Shown here: positions 8,861 to 18,230 of the stretch, piece after piece
Layout: every line of letters starts with the position of its first letter
How positions within the stretch are numbered: position 1 is the first letter of the stretch
Assembly (NCBI GenBank): GCA_964584785.1
Contig: CAZPBY010000002.1
Coordinates: forward strand, 124,001 to 188,000
DNA: 64,000 nt
From: JAHFTY01 sp964584785
GTDB taxonomy: Bacteria; Acidobacteriota; Terriglobia; 20CM-2-55-15
Direction of reading: 5' to 3'
Program-made: the position numbers and the translations under genes
Notes under the pieces: generated by a model
What the model was told of the DNA's origin: nothing
The model's input: the letters and a program-made list of their open reading frames with translations, nothing else
Database searches by the model: none

Positions 8861-8891
8861 CCGGAAGGACGGATGTCTAATGGAGGATCAG

Positions 8892-11732
8892 ATGAAAGAA
8901 ACCTTACATCGATTTGTCATTGTGCTCGCCGTACTCGCTCTCGCAGCGCCGGTATGGGCACAAGCGCCGACCGGAGCCATCACAGGAAAAGCGGTGGATG
9001 GCAGCGGTGCGTTGATTCCCGGAGTCGAAGTCAGCATCACCAGTCCGGCAATGATCGGTGGTGCTCGCACCGCTCCGACCGACGAGACCGGCAGTTACCG
9101 CTTCACACTCCTCTCGCCGGGCACCTATCGCGTTTCGTTCACGCTTGCGGGCTTCAAGACATTGAATATCGACGCCGTCCAGGTTGCCGCAGGCACCACG
9201 ATGACGATTAACGGAACGATGGAAGTCGCAACTGTGGCAGAAGAAGTCACAGTGACGAGCACAGCCCCGACGATCGATCTCGAAGCAGCGACGGTTGGCG
9301 TCAACTGGGGCAAAGGCAATCTCGATAACCTTCCCTGGGGACGCAGCGTGGTCGCGCTTGCGGGGATGGTGCCGGGAATGTTCGTCACAACCTATGACGT
9401 CGGCGGAAACCAAATGGGCGGATCCTCGACTCTCGGAGGACGTGTGTACGGTCGAAGCGGCGGAGAAGTGCGCACCTACGACGGCATTGCCTGGTGCATG
9501 GGCTTTGACGACTTCGGCTCCTATGAAGAAATCCAACTTTCCGCCGCTGCCAAGGGAGCCGACAGCATGAACACCGGCGTGACCGCAAACTACGTCATCA
9601 AATCCGGCGGTAACGATTTTCACGGCACCGGGTATGCCGCGTGGGAAGACGGCAGTTTCCAGAGCAACAATATCGATGACAAGCTCATCAAACAGGGGTT
9701 TCCAACGGTCGGTGGAAACTCCTTCACCCGCTATAACGACTTCGATTTCAATGTCGGCGGTCCCATTCGACACAACAAATTCTGGTTTTTTGCAGGATAT
9801 AACGACACTTACACCGGTCAACTGATCCCCGGATTCATCGAAGAGAAAACCGGCAAGGCCGCGACGTATTACGTCCGGCTTGAAATTCCCACGCTGAAGC
9901 TCACTTATCAGCTGAACGAAAAAATGAAGCTGGAAATGACCGATCAGGTCTCGCAGAAACGGGCGCCGTATCGCACCGGCAGCCAGTTCGTTCCGCTCGA
10001 GGCGACACAGAATCAAAAGACCCTGACTTCGCTGGGTCCGCTTGTTCGCTGGACGGACATCATCAGTTCCAAGATGACCGCGGATCTGTCCGTGGCACGG
10101 GCCGGATACTGGTGGCCCACGATCGCCTGGACGAATGATGTGCGCAAGACGGATCTCCGAACGACGCAGACGCGCGGCGCATACCTCGCGAACTACCGCC
10201 GGCCGATTCGATGGCAATGGGCCGGGAACTGGAGCCTGTTCCAGGATATCGGCGGGAAGAATAACGAGATCAAAACCGGGTTCCTCGGTTGGTGGGACAA
10301 GAACTACACCTACAACAGCGGGTACCCCAACCAGCAACTGTATCAATATCGAAGTACCGACGCGGAAGCAGCTGCCGGCCAGTATTTCCTGCATCCGGAT
10401 TCCGTAATGGTATTCGATTATCCAAACTATACCGCCAGCATCGTGAATTTCGAATCCTGGTACATGAACGACAAGCTGAAGCTGAATCGCAAGCTCACGG
10501 TGAACTTTGGCCTCCGGCTGGATCACTACACATCAAAACTTCCCGAACAAGGTAATCCCGGAACAGGACCGTTCGGAGTGAAGAACATCTACCCGCAACA
10601 AACCAACTTCCCCGTTTACACCACGTGGACTCCGCGATTCTCGGTCGCCTATGACGTGCAGGGGAATGGGAAGCTCGCTCTCAAAGCCAGCTACGGCCGC
10701 TATGCCGGAGCCGGAACGTCTCCCGGCGCGATTCCAGGCCCAGGGGGCAATACCGTCAATCAGGCCGCGACGATCACACGAACGTATACCGGCTGGGATG
10801 GGAGCATTCCCTACGTACCCATCGCGGCAAATCTCTCCAGCACCAGCGGAGGTGGCGGAATTCAGAAACTCGATACGAATCTGAAGAGTCCCTATCTGGA
10901 CGAATACACGGCAGGAGTTCAATGGGGCCTTCGCAAGGACTACCTGGTCGGCTTCACCGCAGTTCGAAAATTCGACAAGGGCGGCAGCAAAACGCTCGAC
11001 CTGGCACAGCCATATGAGTCATTCACCGATATTCGATGTGGAGTGGATCCAGGCCGGGACAACATCGCGGGAAATTCCGACGACGGCTCCCTCTGCGTCT
11101 GGTCCGTCCCCAGATCCTATCCAACTTTCGGCCAGGTCAATCAGCTGACCACACAATACAAGGACGGCGAGGGCACCAGGAATTACACGGCCGTTGAGGC
11201 CACTTTCCAGAAGCAGTACTCCAGGAAGTGGTCGATGCTCGCGGGATATACCGCCGACTTCAACCACATCAGCAACGCCATTCCGATCAATCCGAATCTC
11301 GCCGCGTACAACTGGCAGCTGCCGGAGTGGAATCAGTCCGTGAAGTTGAACGGGACATATGAACTGCCGTGGGGAGTCAAATTCGCCACCGTTTACAACG
11401 TCCAGAGCGGCGCGTGGTACGGCCGAACCGTTCAGATCAAGAACGCGCTGAACTCGACCGTCAACGTCCGGGTTGAAGGACATTTCGGACGATATCCCTT
11501 TGTGAAACTCTGGGATAACCGCCTGTCGAAAGTCTTTCACATCGGCGAGAAACAGAGTCTCGAAGGAATGTTCGACCTGTACAACTCGCTTAACTCCAAC
11601 ACGATCCTTTCATGGGTCACAACAAACGGTCCGACCTTCCTGCAGCCGACGGCAGCGGCAAGCGGCGCAACGTCGGCGACGCCGGTCCTTCCGGCACGCA
11701 TCTTCAAGCTGGGAGTTCGGTACCGGTTCTAA
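8892..11732 (+). CDS. TonB-dependent outer-membrane receptor (Oar/carboxypeptidase-regulatory type)
   Basis: 946 residues; GGAGG five bases before the ATG fixes the start. The signal peptide ends near PVWAQAP. A carboxypeptidase regulatory-like beta-sandwich follows (about 28-110, with GAITGKAVDGSG and GSYRFTLLSPGTYRV), then a plug-like region (VTAEEVTVTST-type TonB segment, about 115-230) and a large beta-barrel ending in the aromatic RYRF typical of outer-membrane proteins. Such proteins import large substrates with TonB-ExbBD energy. The ligand is unknown. It has its own promoter and a leader attenuator, and is followed by a palindromic repeat. Confidence 0.85.
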   Translation: MKETLHRFVIVLAVLALAAPVWAQAPTGAITGKAVDGSGALIPGVEVSITSPAMIGGARTAPTDETGSYRFTLLSPGTYRVSFTLAGFKTLNIDAVQVAAGTTMTINGTMEVATVAEEVTVTSTAPTIDLEAATVGVNWGKGNLDNLPWGRSVVALAGMVPGMFVTTYDVGGNQMGGSSTLGGRVYGRSGGEVRTYDGIAWCMGFDDFGSYEEIQLSAAAKGADSMNTGVTANYVIKSGGNDFHGTGYAAWEDGSFQSNNIDDKLIKQGFPTVGGNSFTRYNDFDFNVGGPIRHNKFWFFAGYNDTYTGQLIPGFIEEKTGKAATYYVRLEIPTLKLTYQLNEKMKLEMTDQVSQKRAPYRTGSQFVPLEATQNQKTLTSLGPLVRWTDIISSKMTADLSVARAGYWWPTIAWTNDVRKTDLRTTQTRGAYLANYRRPIRWQWAGNWSLFQDIGGKNNEIKTGFLGWWDKNYTYNSGYPNQQLYQYRSTDAEAAAGQYFLHPDSVMVFDYPNYTASIVNFESWYMNDKLKLNRKLTVNFGLRLDHYTSKLPEQGNPGTGPFGVKNIYPQQTNFPVYTTWTPRFSVAYDVQGNGKLALKASYGRYAGAGTSPGAIPGPGGNTVNQAATITRTYTGWDGSIPYVPIAANLSSTSGGGGIQKLDTNLKSPYLDEYTAGVQWGLRKDYLVGFTAVRKFDKGGSKTLDLAQPYESFTDIRCGVDPGRDNIAGNSDDGSLCVWSVPRSYPTFGQVNQLTTQYKDGEGTRNYTAVEATFQKQYSRKWSMLAGYTADFNHISNAIPINPNLAAYNWQLPEWNQSVKLNGTYELPWGVKFATVYNVQSGAWYGRTVQIKNALNSTVNVRVEGHFGRYPFVKLWDNRLSKVFHIGEKQSLEGMFDLYNSLNSNTILSWVTTNGPTFLQPTAAASGATSATPVLPARIFKLGVRYRF

Positions 11733-11743
11733 TGTGAAGTGAC

Positions 11744-11835
11744 GTCACGAAGCCCGTCGCTGCGCTCCGGGTTCTGACAACTGTCACCCTGTGCCAGGTG
11801 TTCAGAACCCGGAGCGCAGCGACGGGCTTCGTGAC
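11744..11835. repeat. palindromic repeat family 1, copy A (full length)
   Basis: The arms GTCACGAAGCCCGTC and GACGGGCTTCGTGAC are the ends of a roughly 33-bp inverted repeat around a 25-base centre. The same element recurs at five other places in the window. Here it separates the TonB receptor stop from msrA and could terminate transcription as RNA. Confidence 0.9.
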
Positions 11836-11841
11836 CTAATC

Positions 11842-11847
11842 TATAAT
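11842..11847 (+). promoter_or_regulatory. -10 box directly before msrA
   Basis: A perfect TATAAT begins 7 bases after repeat copy A and ends 9 bases before the msrA ATG. No clear -35 is visible 17 bases upstream, where the repeat arm lies. The spacing predicts a leaderless or almost leaderless transcript. Confidence 0.5.
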
Positions 11848-11856
11848 AGGTGCAAC

Positions 11857-12510
11857 ATGCGAATACTCCTTACGTGCATATGCCTCGTGGCCCTGACCGC
11901 ATGCAACACAGCGGGCGCGGCGGTCAAAATCCCCGACCCTTTCGTTGACGAACAGCTTTCAACGGGCAGCAATGAACGCGTCGCCGTGGTTGCCGGAGGT
12001 TGTTTTTGGGGGATCCAGGCCGTGTTTCAGCACGTAAAGGGTGTGAAGAAAGTGTGGGCCGGATACGCTGGAGGCGCCGCGTCAACGGCGGACTACGACA
12101 TTGTGCACAGCGGACGCACGGGACATGCGGAATCGGTTCAAATCTATTATGACGCGTCGCAGATCACGTACGGCCAACTCCTTAAAATCTTCTTTTCGGT
12201 GGCACACGATCCGACGGAATTGAATCGTCAGGGTCCCGACGAAGGAACTGAGTATCGGTCCGCGATCTTCTTTTCAAACGAAGAACAACACAAAATCGCG
12301 CAGGCCTATATCGACCAGCTGAATGAAGCGAAATTATACAAACATCGCGTTGTCACCGAAGTCTCTACGCTGAAAGGCTTCTACAAGGCAGAGGACTACC
12401 ATCAGGATTACGTGACGCATCATCCCAACGACCCGTACGTCATGTTCAACGATCTTCCGAAGCTGTCCAGTCTCCGAAAACAATTCCCGGACCTGTACAT
12501 CGGAAGGTAG
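11857..12510 (+). CDS. msrA: peptide methionine-(S)-sulfoxide reductase, lipoprotein form
   Basis: 217 residues. The N-terminus MRILLTCICLVALTAC is a lipoprotein signal with an LTAC lipobox, so the enzyme is probably anchored in the membrane facing the periplasm. The catalytic GCFWG motif follows at about residue 48; family residues GGAAST, GHAESVQI, DPTELNRQGPD and EYRSAIFF are intact. It reduces methionine-S-sulfoxide in oxidised proteins. There is no Shine-Dalgarno, but TATAAT lies nine bases before the ATG. The next gene, an outer-membrane barrel, starts 24 bases after the stop. Confidence 0.93.
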   Translation: MRILLTCICLVALTACNTAGAAVKIPDPFVDEQLSTGSNERVAVVAGGCFWGIQAVFQHVKGVKKVWAGYAGGAASTADYDIVHSGRTGHAESVQIYYDASQITYGQLLKIFFSVAHDPTELNRQGPDEGTEYRSAIFFSNEEQHKIAQAYIDQLNEAKLYKHRVVTEVSTLKGFYKAEDYHQDYVTHHPNDPYVMFNDLPKLSSLRKQFPDLYIGR

Positions 12511-12534
12511 CGACTTATCGTATGATGGTCGCGC

Positions 12535-15093
12535 ATGTTGAAGCGCTTTTTGATTTTAGTTTTACTACAAGGCCCGTCTCAGCCCGCAAATCAAACCGAC
12601 TCCACCAAGACTGCGGCTGCCGGTAAAGACGCGGCGCAATCCGATGCCAACCGGAAAGCCCCCGAAGCGGGATCGCAGCGGAATCAGAATATTCAGATCA
12701 ATCTGATCGACAACAATGCGCTGAACGAACGATTGGGACGCGAAGGCATTCTTCCGGTCGTGCCGCGCGATTTCACGGCGGTGAAATCCGATTACGCGTC
12801 GGAATTCGGGGGAATGGGTCGCAACATCGACATCGTCTCACCGGAGAAGCGAAGCCGCTACCACGGTGAAGCATACGAATCGCTTCAAAACAACATCTTC
12901 AACGCCAGAACCTTCTTTCAAGTCGGTTCGGTTCAAAAAGCCATTCGCAATCAATACGGATTCAACGTGGGCGGACCTCTCCGCGGCGACGGTTTGACGT
13001 TCAGCATCGGTGGTGAAGAAACCCGGCAGACGGGATACGTGAACGGAAACGTGCTCGTGCCGCTGCCGACCGAGCGAACACCGCGCACGACCGATCCCGC
13101 GGTCTACGCGGTGATTGCGCGATGGCTCGCCGCGTATCCCAATGAGCTCCCCAACAGGCCCGAGATCGATCCGCGAATGCTGAACACCAATACGCCGCAG
13201 AGCATTCGCAACAGCGGCGGCAATGTCCGGCTCGATTGGTCCATCAGCGCCGCCCGCCGCGCGGTGTTGCGTTACTCGCTCCGCGACACGTTTATCGATT
13301 CGTTTAAGTTCGTCGCAGGACAGAATCCGAACCAGCGATTCCGGCCGCAGGATCTGAATCTGTCCTTTGAGCAGGATCTGACGTCCACAGACGTCATGCG
13401 AATCGGAGTGAATTACCTTCGGCAAAAATCGGATCTCTCCATTCCTCCCGGGGCCGTCGGTGTTGTTGCCGCGCTTGCAAAAAACATCGAAGATCTGGGA
13501 CCGAAGAACGAATTCCCAATGCATCGAATTCGCAACGATTTTGAATACCTCGCGTCGTTCAGCCATGTTCGCAACGGGCACATCGTCGAATGGGGCGGCG
13601 AAGCCCGCCGGTACCAGATGAACGATCTTCAGAGCAACGAGGCTCGCGGCAACTTTGGGTACAGCCCAAACTTCGGCCGGTCCACCATTGAAAACTTCCT
13701 CGCAGGAACACCTTCGAACTACAGGATTACGCTGGGCAACCTTTATCGAGGATTCCGGAATTCGGACTTCGCGGCTTTTGTGAACGATCGTTGGAAGATG
13801 TCGGCGAATCTCACTCTGACGGCCGGCATCCGGTATGAGTTTGCGGGCTCGCCGAACGAGGTGAACGGCCTCACTCAATTTCCGTATTCGTCAGACAGAA
13901 ATAATTTTGGACCGCGAGTGGGTTTCGCATGGTCGCGCGGCGGCACGGTCGCGAGAGGCGGATACGGCATCGCCTTCGGCCGTGTTTTTCCGGCCACGTT
14001 TCAGGTTGCGCGGTTCAATCCTCCGAATGTCCTGCGCATCGCGGTACCGAATCCGGATCTTCTGAATCCACTGAAGGACTGGCATCCCGTTCCCGGGCAG
14101 CCGATCCGATCATCCGCAAGCTTTCTGGATGACAATCTCGTGGTGCCTTACACGCAGCACTACACACTCGAGATCGAACGCCAGATTGCCGGCGTTCGCG
14201 TTCGCAGCGCCTATTTCGGCAATCGGACCTGGAAGCTTCTTCAGACGGATTATCGGAATCGGGCAGGCCGTCCCGATGGAATACCCGTCACTACAGCAAC
14301 GATCAACGATCGCCGCCCCGACCCGCGATACTACAGCCTGTTGCACATCATGAACCTGGGCCGCGCCTATTTCGACGCGGCGCAGCTGACGGCGGAGAAA
14401 AGAGCAAGCGGAACGTTGTTGACCGCGAGTTACACATGGAGCAAAGCGATCGATACCGGGACGATGTACTCCAGCACGCAAATCAACAATGATGAGATTC
14501 GCCCGCAGGTTCAAGACGGAATCATCCAGGACATGAAGGCGCCCAGCCTGTTCGACGTGCGACAGAGTCTTGTGATCAGCTACACGGTTCCGCTGAAGCT
14601 GCCCACCCGATGGTTATCCGGGTGGGCATTGACCGGAACGACTTTGTTGAGAACGGCCACACCGTTCACCGTGGAAGTGGGATCGGATGCGCCGCCGCTC
14701 GGCAACGTCGATGGTGAATGGCAGGACCGGCCGTCGATTCTGGACCCGACGATACTGCACAAGAGCATCGACAATCCCGACACGTCGCAGTCGATCCTGA
14801 GGCGAAGCGCATTTTCCGCGGACGATACGTTCCTCAAGGGCCGCGGCAATATCGGTCGAAATACGTTCCGCAAGGATGGCGCGGCGAATTTTAACGCCGC
14901 GCTCACTCGCACGTTCCAGGCTTTTGCGGACCAGGCGAAAGCGATCGTGTTCCGCGCTGAAGCGCTCAATATGACGAATCATCCGCAATTCGACGCCCCG
15001 AACGCCATCTTCTCATCCCCGTCATTCGGACAGATCACGAACACACTGAATGCGGGCCGAATTATGCAGTTTGTGATGAATGTGAGGTTTTAG
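12535..15093 (+). CDS. TonB-receptor-like outer-membrane beta-barrel lacking the N-terminal sandwich
   Basis: 852 residues starting with a short hydrophobic MLKRFLILVLLQ. It then has a low-complexity KTAAAGKDAAQSD stretch and resumes the Oar-like pattern: SDYASEFGGMGRNIDIV, YHGEAYESLQNNIFNARTFF, NQYGFNVGGPLRGD. The barrel ends MNVRF with the C-terminal Phe. The carboxypeptidase-like domain and most of the plug are missing compared with the receptor at 8892, so import by a normal TonB mechanism is doubtful. TATGAT at 12521-12526 ends eight bases before the ATG, without a Shine-Dalgarno. Repeat copy B follows the stop. Confidence 0.75.
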   Translation: MLKRFLILVLLQGPSQPANQTDSTKTAAAGKDAAQSDANRKAPEAGSQRNQNIQINLIDNNALNERLGREGILPVVPRDFTAVKSDYASEFGGMGRNIDIVSPEKRSRYHGEAYESLQNNIFNARTFFQVGSVQKAIRNQYGFNVGGPLRGDGLTFSIGGEETRQTGYVNGNVLVPLPTERTPRTTDPAVYAVIARWLAAYPNELPNRPEIDPRMLNTNTPQSIRNSGGNVRLDWSISAARRAVLRYSLRDTFIDSFKFVAGQNPNQRFRPQDLNLSFEQDLTSTDVMRIGVNYLRQKSDLSIPPGAVGVVAALAKNIEDLGPKNEFPMHRIRNDFEYLASFSHVRNGHIVEWGGEARRYQMNDLQSNEARGNFGYSPNFGRSTIENFLAGTPSNYRITLGNLYRGFRNSDFAAFVNDRWKMSANLTLTAGIRYEFAGSPNEVNGLTQFPYSSDRNNFGPRVGFAWSRGGTVARGGYGIAFGRVFPATFQVARFNPPNVLRIAVPNPDLLNPLKDWHPVPGQPIRSSASFLDDNLVVPYTQHYTLEIERQIAGVRVRSAYFGNRTWKLLQTDYRNRAGRPDGIPVTTATINDRRPDPRYYSLLHIMNLGRAYFDAAQLTAEKRASGTLLTASYTWSKAIDTGTMYSSTQINNDEIRPQVQDGIIQDMKAPSLFDVRQSLVISYTVPLKLPTRWLSGWALTGTTLLRTATPFTVEVGSDAPPLGNVDGEWQDRPSILDPTILHKSIDNPDTSQSILRRSAFSADDTFLKGRGNIGRNTFRKDGAANFNAALTRTFQAFADQAKAIVFRAEALNMTNHPQFDAPNAIFSSPSFGQITNTLNAGRIMQFVMNVRF

Positions 15094-15103
15094 GAAAGGT
15101 TAC

Positions 15104-15137
15104 GTCACGAAGCCCGTCGCTGCGACGGGCTTCGTGA
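15104..15137. repeat. palindromic repeat family 1, copy B (short hairpin form)
   Basis: Only the outer arms remain: GTCACGAAGCCCGTCGC joined to TGCGACGGGCTTCGTGA, with the centre removed. It makes a perfect hairpin between the convergent barrel gene and ankyrin gene, and may act as a terminator. Confidence 0.85.
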
Positions 15138-15150
15138 TGGACAGCTCGAT

Positions 15151-16779
15151 CTAGGGCCGTCTCTTGTCCGCCTTATCCGGGCGTGTGGGATTGACGCAGG
15201 TGGACGCCCAGCACGTGTTGGAGAATTCGGAACCGAGCTTGATCGTCAAAGTCACCGTATCCGGGAACTGCGGATAGTTCATCGACCAGCCGTTTGCCAT
15301 ATCCGCAACGGTGTCGCCTTTGCCTTCGGGCGCTTCCTTCGCTTCTCCGCCGCCGTCGCCCGAACCACTGATCTGGGTGGCGCGAGCCGTGATGTCCGCC
15401 CCTTTGCCGACCAGATAGTTGATGGCATCATCACGGCCGATCAATGCGGCACCGTGCAACGCGGTGTAGCCCTTGTCGTCTTTCGCATTCACATCCGTCT
15501 TCAATTCTTCGACGAGAAATTGAATGACGGCCATACGCGCATCCGGGACCTGATTGGCGCCCTGGTGCGAATGGTTCAGACCTGCGGCCAGGATCAAGGC
15601 CGTGGTTCCATGCCTGGTCGCAAGATTTGGATCGGCGCCGCGGGCCAGCAACAATTTCATGGTTTCCAGGTCGAGAGCGCCGACAGCTCGCCAAAATGCC
15701 GTGCTGCCGTCCGGATCGGGACCACCGCTGTTACCGAATCCGCGATACCACGCGCGAGGGCCGGTGCGGGCATTGATGTCCGCGCCGCGATCCAGCAACG
15801 CGTTGATCAATTCGATGTGTGTCGTTTTTTCCTGTTCGGAATTCGGCGGAGGGTACCATTCGCGCTGTGCGTACCGCGCATCGATCACAGCCCACAGCGG
15901 AGTGGTCTTGCTCGTCTGACTCGTGATATTCGGGTCCGCGCCATGTTCGAGAAGGTACTTGGCGACATCGAAATGTGCCGTGATGATGGCTTGCGTGATC
16001 GGAGGCATATTGTCCGATACACTCACTTCGTTCACGTTGGCGCCGGACTCAACGAGGGCTTTGACTGCGTTCATTTGACCTTCGCGAGCAGCGAAAAGAA
16101 GCGCGGTATTGCCGCCCATCACGACCGGCGGTCTTCCACGACGGTTTCCACCGCCTCCGCGATCCGGCGCATTCTCCGTTACCGGCGATACCTTCGACGT
16201 AATCTCCAGATTCGCGCCGCGTTCCGCCAACGCTTTGATCGCCTCACCACGATCGAGGGCGGCTGCGAACATCGCAGCCGTTTGGCCGTTCGTGATGTCT
16301 TTGGCATTCACGTCGGCGCCGCGATCGACGAGAACTTTGACCGCATCGCCTTTTCCGGCAGCAGCAGCCAGCATGAGCGGAGTTGTACCTGTCGAACTGG
16401 CAACGTTGACATCGGCGCCGGCCTTGACCAGCAGGTCGATCATGGCGGCGCTACCGTTCTTGCAAGCCATGAAGAGCGGCGTCATTTCGCCGACGCGAGT
16501 CTTCACGGTAACCGTGGCGCCGGCTTTGATGAGAAGCTGCGCCATCTCGACGTCGTCGCGGTAAGCGGCCCAATGCAGCGCCGTCGTTCCATCGCCCTGC
16601 GGCACGTTGACGTCCACCTTCTGTTGCAGCAGCGTTCGCACGGCATTCTTGTCGCCCGCCATGGCAGCTTCGGACAATCGTGTATCGCCGGCGGCGGGAA
16701 CGACACGCATACCTGCATTAACCGTCGCAACGAGCGTCACCAGCAGCAAACCAACCAACAAAATCTTGCGATAGATCAT
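15151..16779 (-). CDS. exported ankyrin-repeat protein
   Basis: 542 residues with a signal peptide (MIYRKILLVGLLLVTLVATVNA). About ten ankyrin repeats run from residue 32 to 460, shown by GxTALHWAA, TPLMLAAAAGK, NTALLFAAREG and GYTALHGAALIG with intervening GADVN turns. A Gly/Arg-rich insertion lies near residue 205. The C-terminal 65 residues (GDTVADMANGW onwards, with NTCWASTC) form a Cys-containing tail. It is the last gene of a three-gene operon after DUF1592 and DUF1552 proteins; the gap to the previous stop is 21 bases. Ankyrin arrays bind proteins; the partner here is unknown. Confidence 0.88.
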   Translation of the reverse strand: MIYRKILLVGLLLVTLVATVNAGMRVVPAAGDTRLSEAAMAGDKNAVRTLLQQKVDVNVPQGDGTTALHWAAYRDDVEMAQLLIKAGATVTVKTRVGEMTPLFMACKNGSAAMIDLLVKAGADVNVASSTGTTPLMLAAAAGKGDAVKVLVDRGADVNAKDITNGQTAAMFAAALDRGEAIKALAERGANLEITSKVSPVTENAPDRGGGGNRRGRPPVVMGGNTALLFAAREGQMNAVKALVESGANVNEVSVSDNMPPITQAIITAHFDVAKYLLEHGADPNITSQTSKTTPLWAVIDARYAQREWYPPPNSEQEKTTHIELINALLDRGADINARTGPRAWYRGFGNSGGPDPDGSTAFWRAVGALDLETMKLLLARGADPNLATRHGTTALILAAGLNHSHQGANQVPDARMAVIQFLVEELKTDVNAKDDKGYTALHGAALIGRDDAINYLVGKGADITARATQISGSGDGGGEAKEAPEGKGDTVADMANGWSMNYPQFPDTVTLTIKLGSEFSNTCWASTCVNPTRPDKADKRRP

Positions 16780-16800
16780 GTGATTCTTCCTTGTCCGGAA

Positions 16801-18171
16801 TTAGATCGACACGGCGCCGGTGCTGTTTCCGACGCTTTCCACGTTCACACCCAGCTTGTGCACGACAGCAAGCAAGCCATTGGCCTGGGGTGTTTCTTCC
16901 TTGGTTTTCACATGAAGATTCCCTTTCACCGTTCCGCCGGCGTGCCCGACGAGAATGAACGGCACACGCTTGTGCGCGTGAACGTTGGAATTCCCCATAC
17001 CGCTTCCATAGAGCACGAGCGAATGATCGAGCAGGTTTCCATCACCGTCGGGCGTGTTCTTGAGTTTCTGCACGAACTCGGCGAGCAGGCTCACGTGATA
17101 AGCGTTGATCTTGGAGAAGTCCTTCAACGACGACGGCATGTCTCCGTGATGCGATGCGGAGTGGAACGGCGTGGTGGAGCCGCTCTCGGGAAACACCCGG
17201 TTGGACGTGTCGCGACCGAGCTTGAACGTGGAGACACGAGTCGTCTCGGCCGTGAAAGCCAGAACCTGGAGATCGATCATCAGCCTTGCGAGTTCGTCCC
17301 ATGAATCGGGAACACCGATTGGAGCCGTCGGAATCTGGCGATTGGGATTCTCGAGATTGTATTTCTCGATCGCCTGAATTCGCCGCTCGATTTCGCGAAC
17401 GTTGTCGAGATAGGAACTCAGGCGGCTCTTATCCGCAGGGTTGAGATTCTTCTGGAGCCGTGCGATGTCGTGGCTGATGCTGTCGAGGATGCTCTGATTG
17501 ATCCTGCGGCGATTCGCGCGATCTTCCTTGGAGCCGCCTGTCCCGAACAGTTCCTCAAACGCCATGCGCGGGTTGTACGTCATCTGCAACGGCGTGGTCG
17601 GCGACGACCAGCTGATCGTTTGCATGTATACGCAGCTGTAGTTGAACGCACAGGAGCCCGTCGCGTCTTCGTTCTCGGTACACAGCTGAATCGACGGTAC
17701 CGGAGTGTCCTGGCCGTATTCCTGCGCATACATCTGATCGATCGTCGTGCCGTTGAAAACGTCCGAACCCATCGTCTGTTTGGGATGGGCCGCACTAAGA
17801 AAGACTGCACTCGACCGGAAGTGATCCGCACCGACTTCCTCCGGAGCGAAAGGATCGGCCGTGTGACAGTCCATCATCGTCACCACGGTGGTGTAGTCGC
17901 GGAACGGTTCGAGCGGCTTCAGGATCGGCGTGAATTCGAAGTCCGCGCCTTCCTTGGCCGGCATCAACAGATTCTGGTCCGTCCCATATTGCGTGCTGCC
18001 CGCCGAACCGTGCACCACCTCAACGCAGGCGAATCGCGTTCGTGAAGCGGCGGCTGTCTCGCGCGTCGGCGTCATGGCTGGAACCATGGATTCCAGGAAC
18101 GGTAGTGATACAGCGGCTCCCATGCCACGTAAAACCGTGCGGCGGGAAATATGTCTTTTCGAGATGAACAT
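16801..18171 (-). CDS. DUF1552 domain protein with Tat signal
   Basis: 456 residues. Start MFISKRHISRR is chosen because AAGGAG lies eight bases upstream; earlier frames give no signal. RRTVLRGMGAAVSLPF is a twin-arginine signal, so the protein is exported folded. The body matches the DUF1552 family (SRTRFACVEVVHGSAG, VLYGSGMGNSNVHAHKRVPF near the end), a sulfatase/alkaline-phosphatase-like fold by family reputation but of unknown activity. It is the usual partner of DUF1592 cytochrome proteins in planctomycetes and acidobacteria, here directly downstream of one. Confidence 0.88.
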   Translation of the reverse strand: MFISKRHISRRTVLRGMGAAVSLPFLESMVPAMTPTRETAAASRTRFACVEVVHGSAGSTQYGTDQNLLMPAKEGADFEFTPILKPLEPFRDYTTVVTMMDCHTADPFAPEEVGADHFRSSAVFLSAAHPKQTMGSDVFNGTTIDQMYAQEYGQDTPVPSIQLCTENEDATGSCAFNYSCVYMQTISWSSPTTPLQMTYNPRMAFEELFGTGGSKEDRANRRRINQSILDSISHDIARLQKNLNPADKSRLSSYLDNVREIERRIQAIEKYNLENPNRQIPTAPIGVPDSWDELARLMIDLQVLAFTAETTRVSTFKLGRDTSNRVFPESGSTTPFHSASHHGDMPSSLKDFSKINAYHVSLLAEFVQKLKNTPDGDGNLLDHSLVLYGSGMGNSNVHAHKRVPFILVGHAGGTVKGNLHVKTKEETPQANGLLAVVHKLGVNVESVGNSTGAVSI

Positions 18172-18230
18172 CCTTACTCTCCTTTTATCTATGGCTGCGC
18201 CCTGCCGGGCTTGCATTCGCTCCGCTCATG

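Noticed and set aside
8904..10526. Long open frame (540 codons) on the minus strand
   Set aside because: Antisense to the TonB receptor; the translated sequence is compositionally random.
15454..17304. Long open frame (616 codons) on the plus strand
   Set aside because: It lies antisense to the ankyrin and DUF1552 genes, has no homology-like motifs, and arises from codon bias of the real genes.
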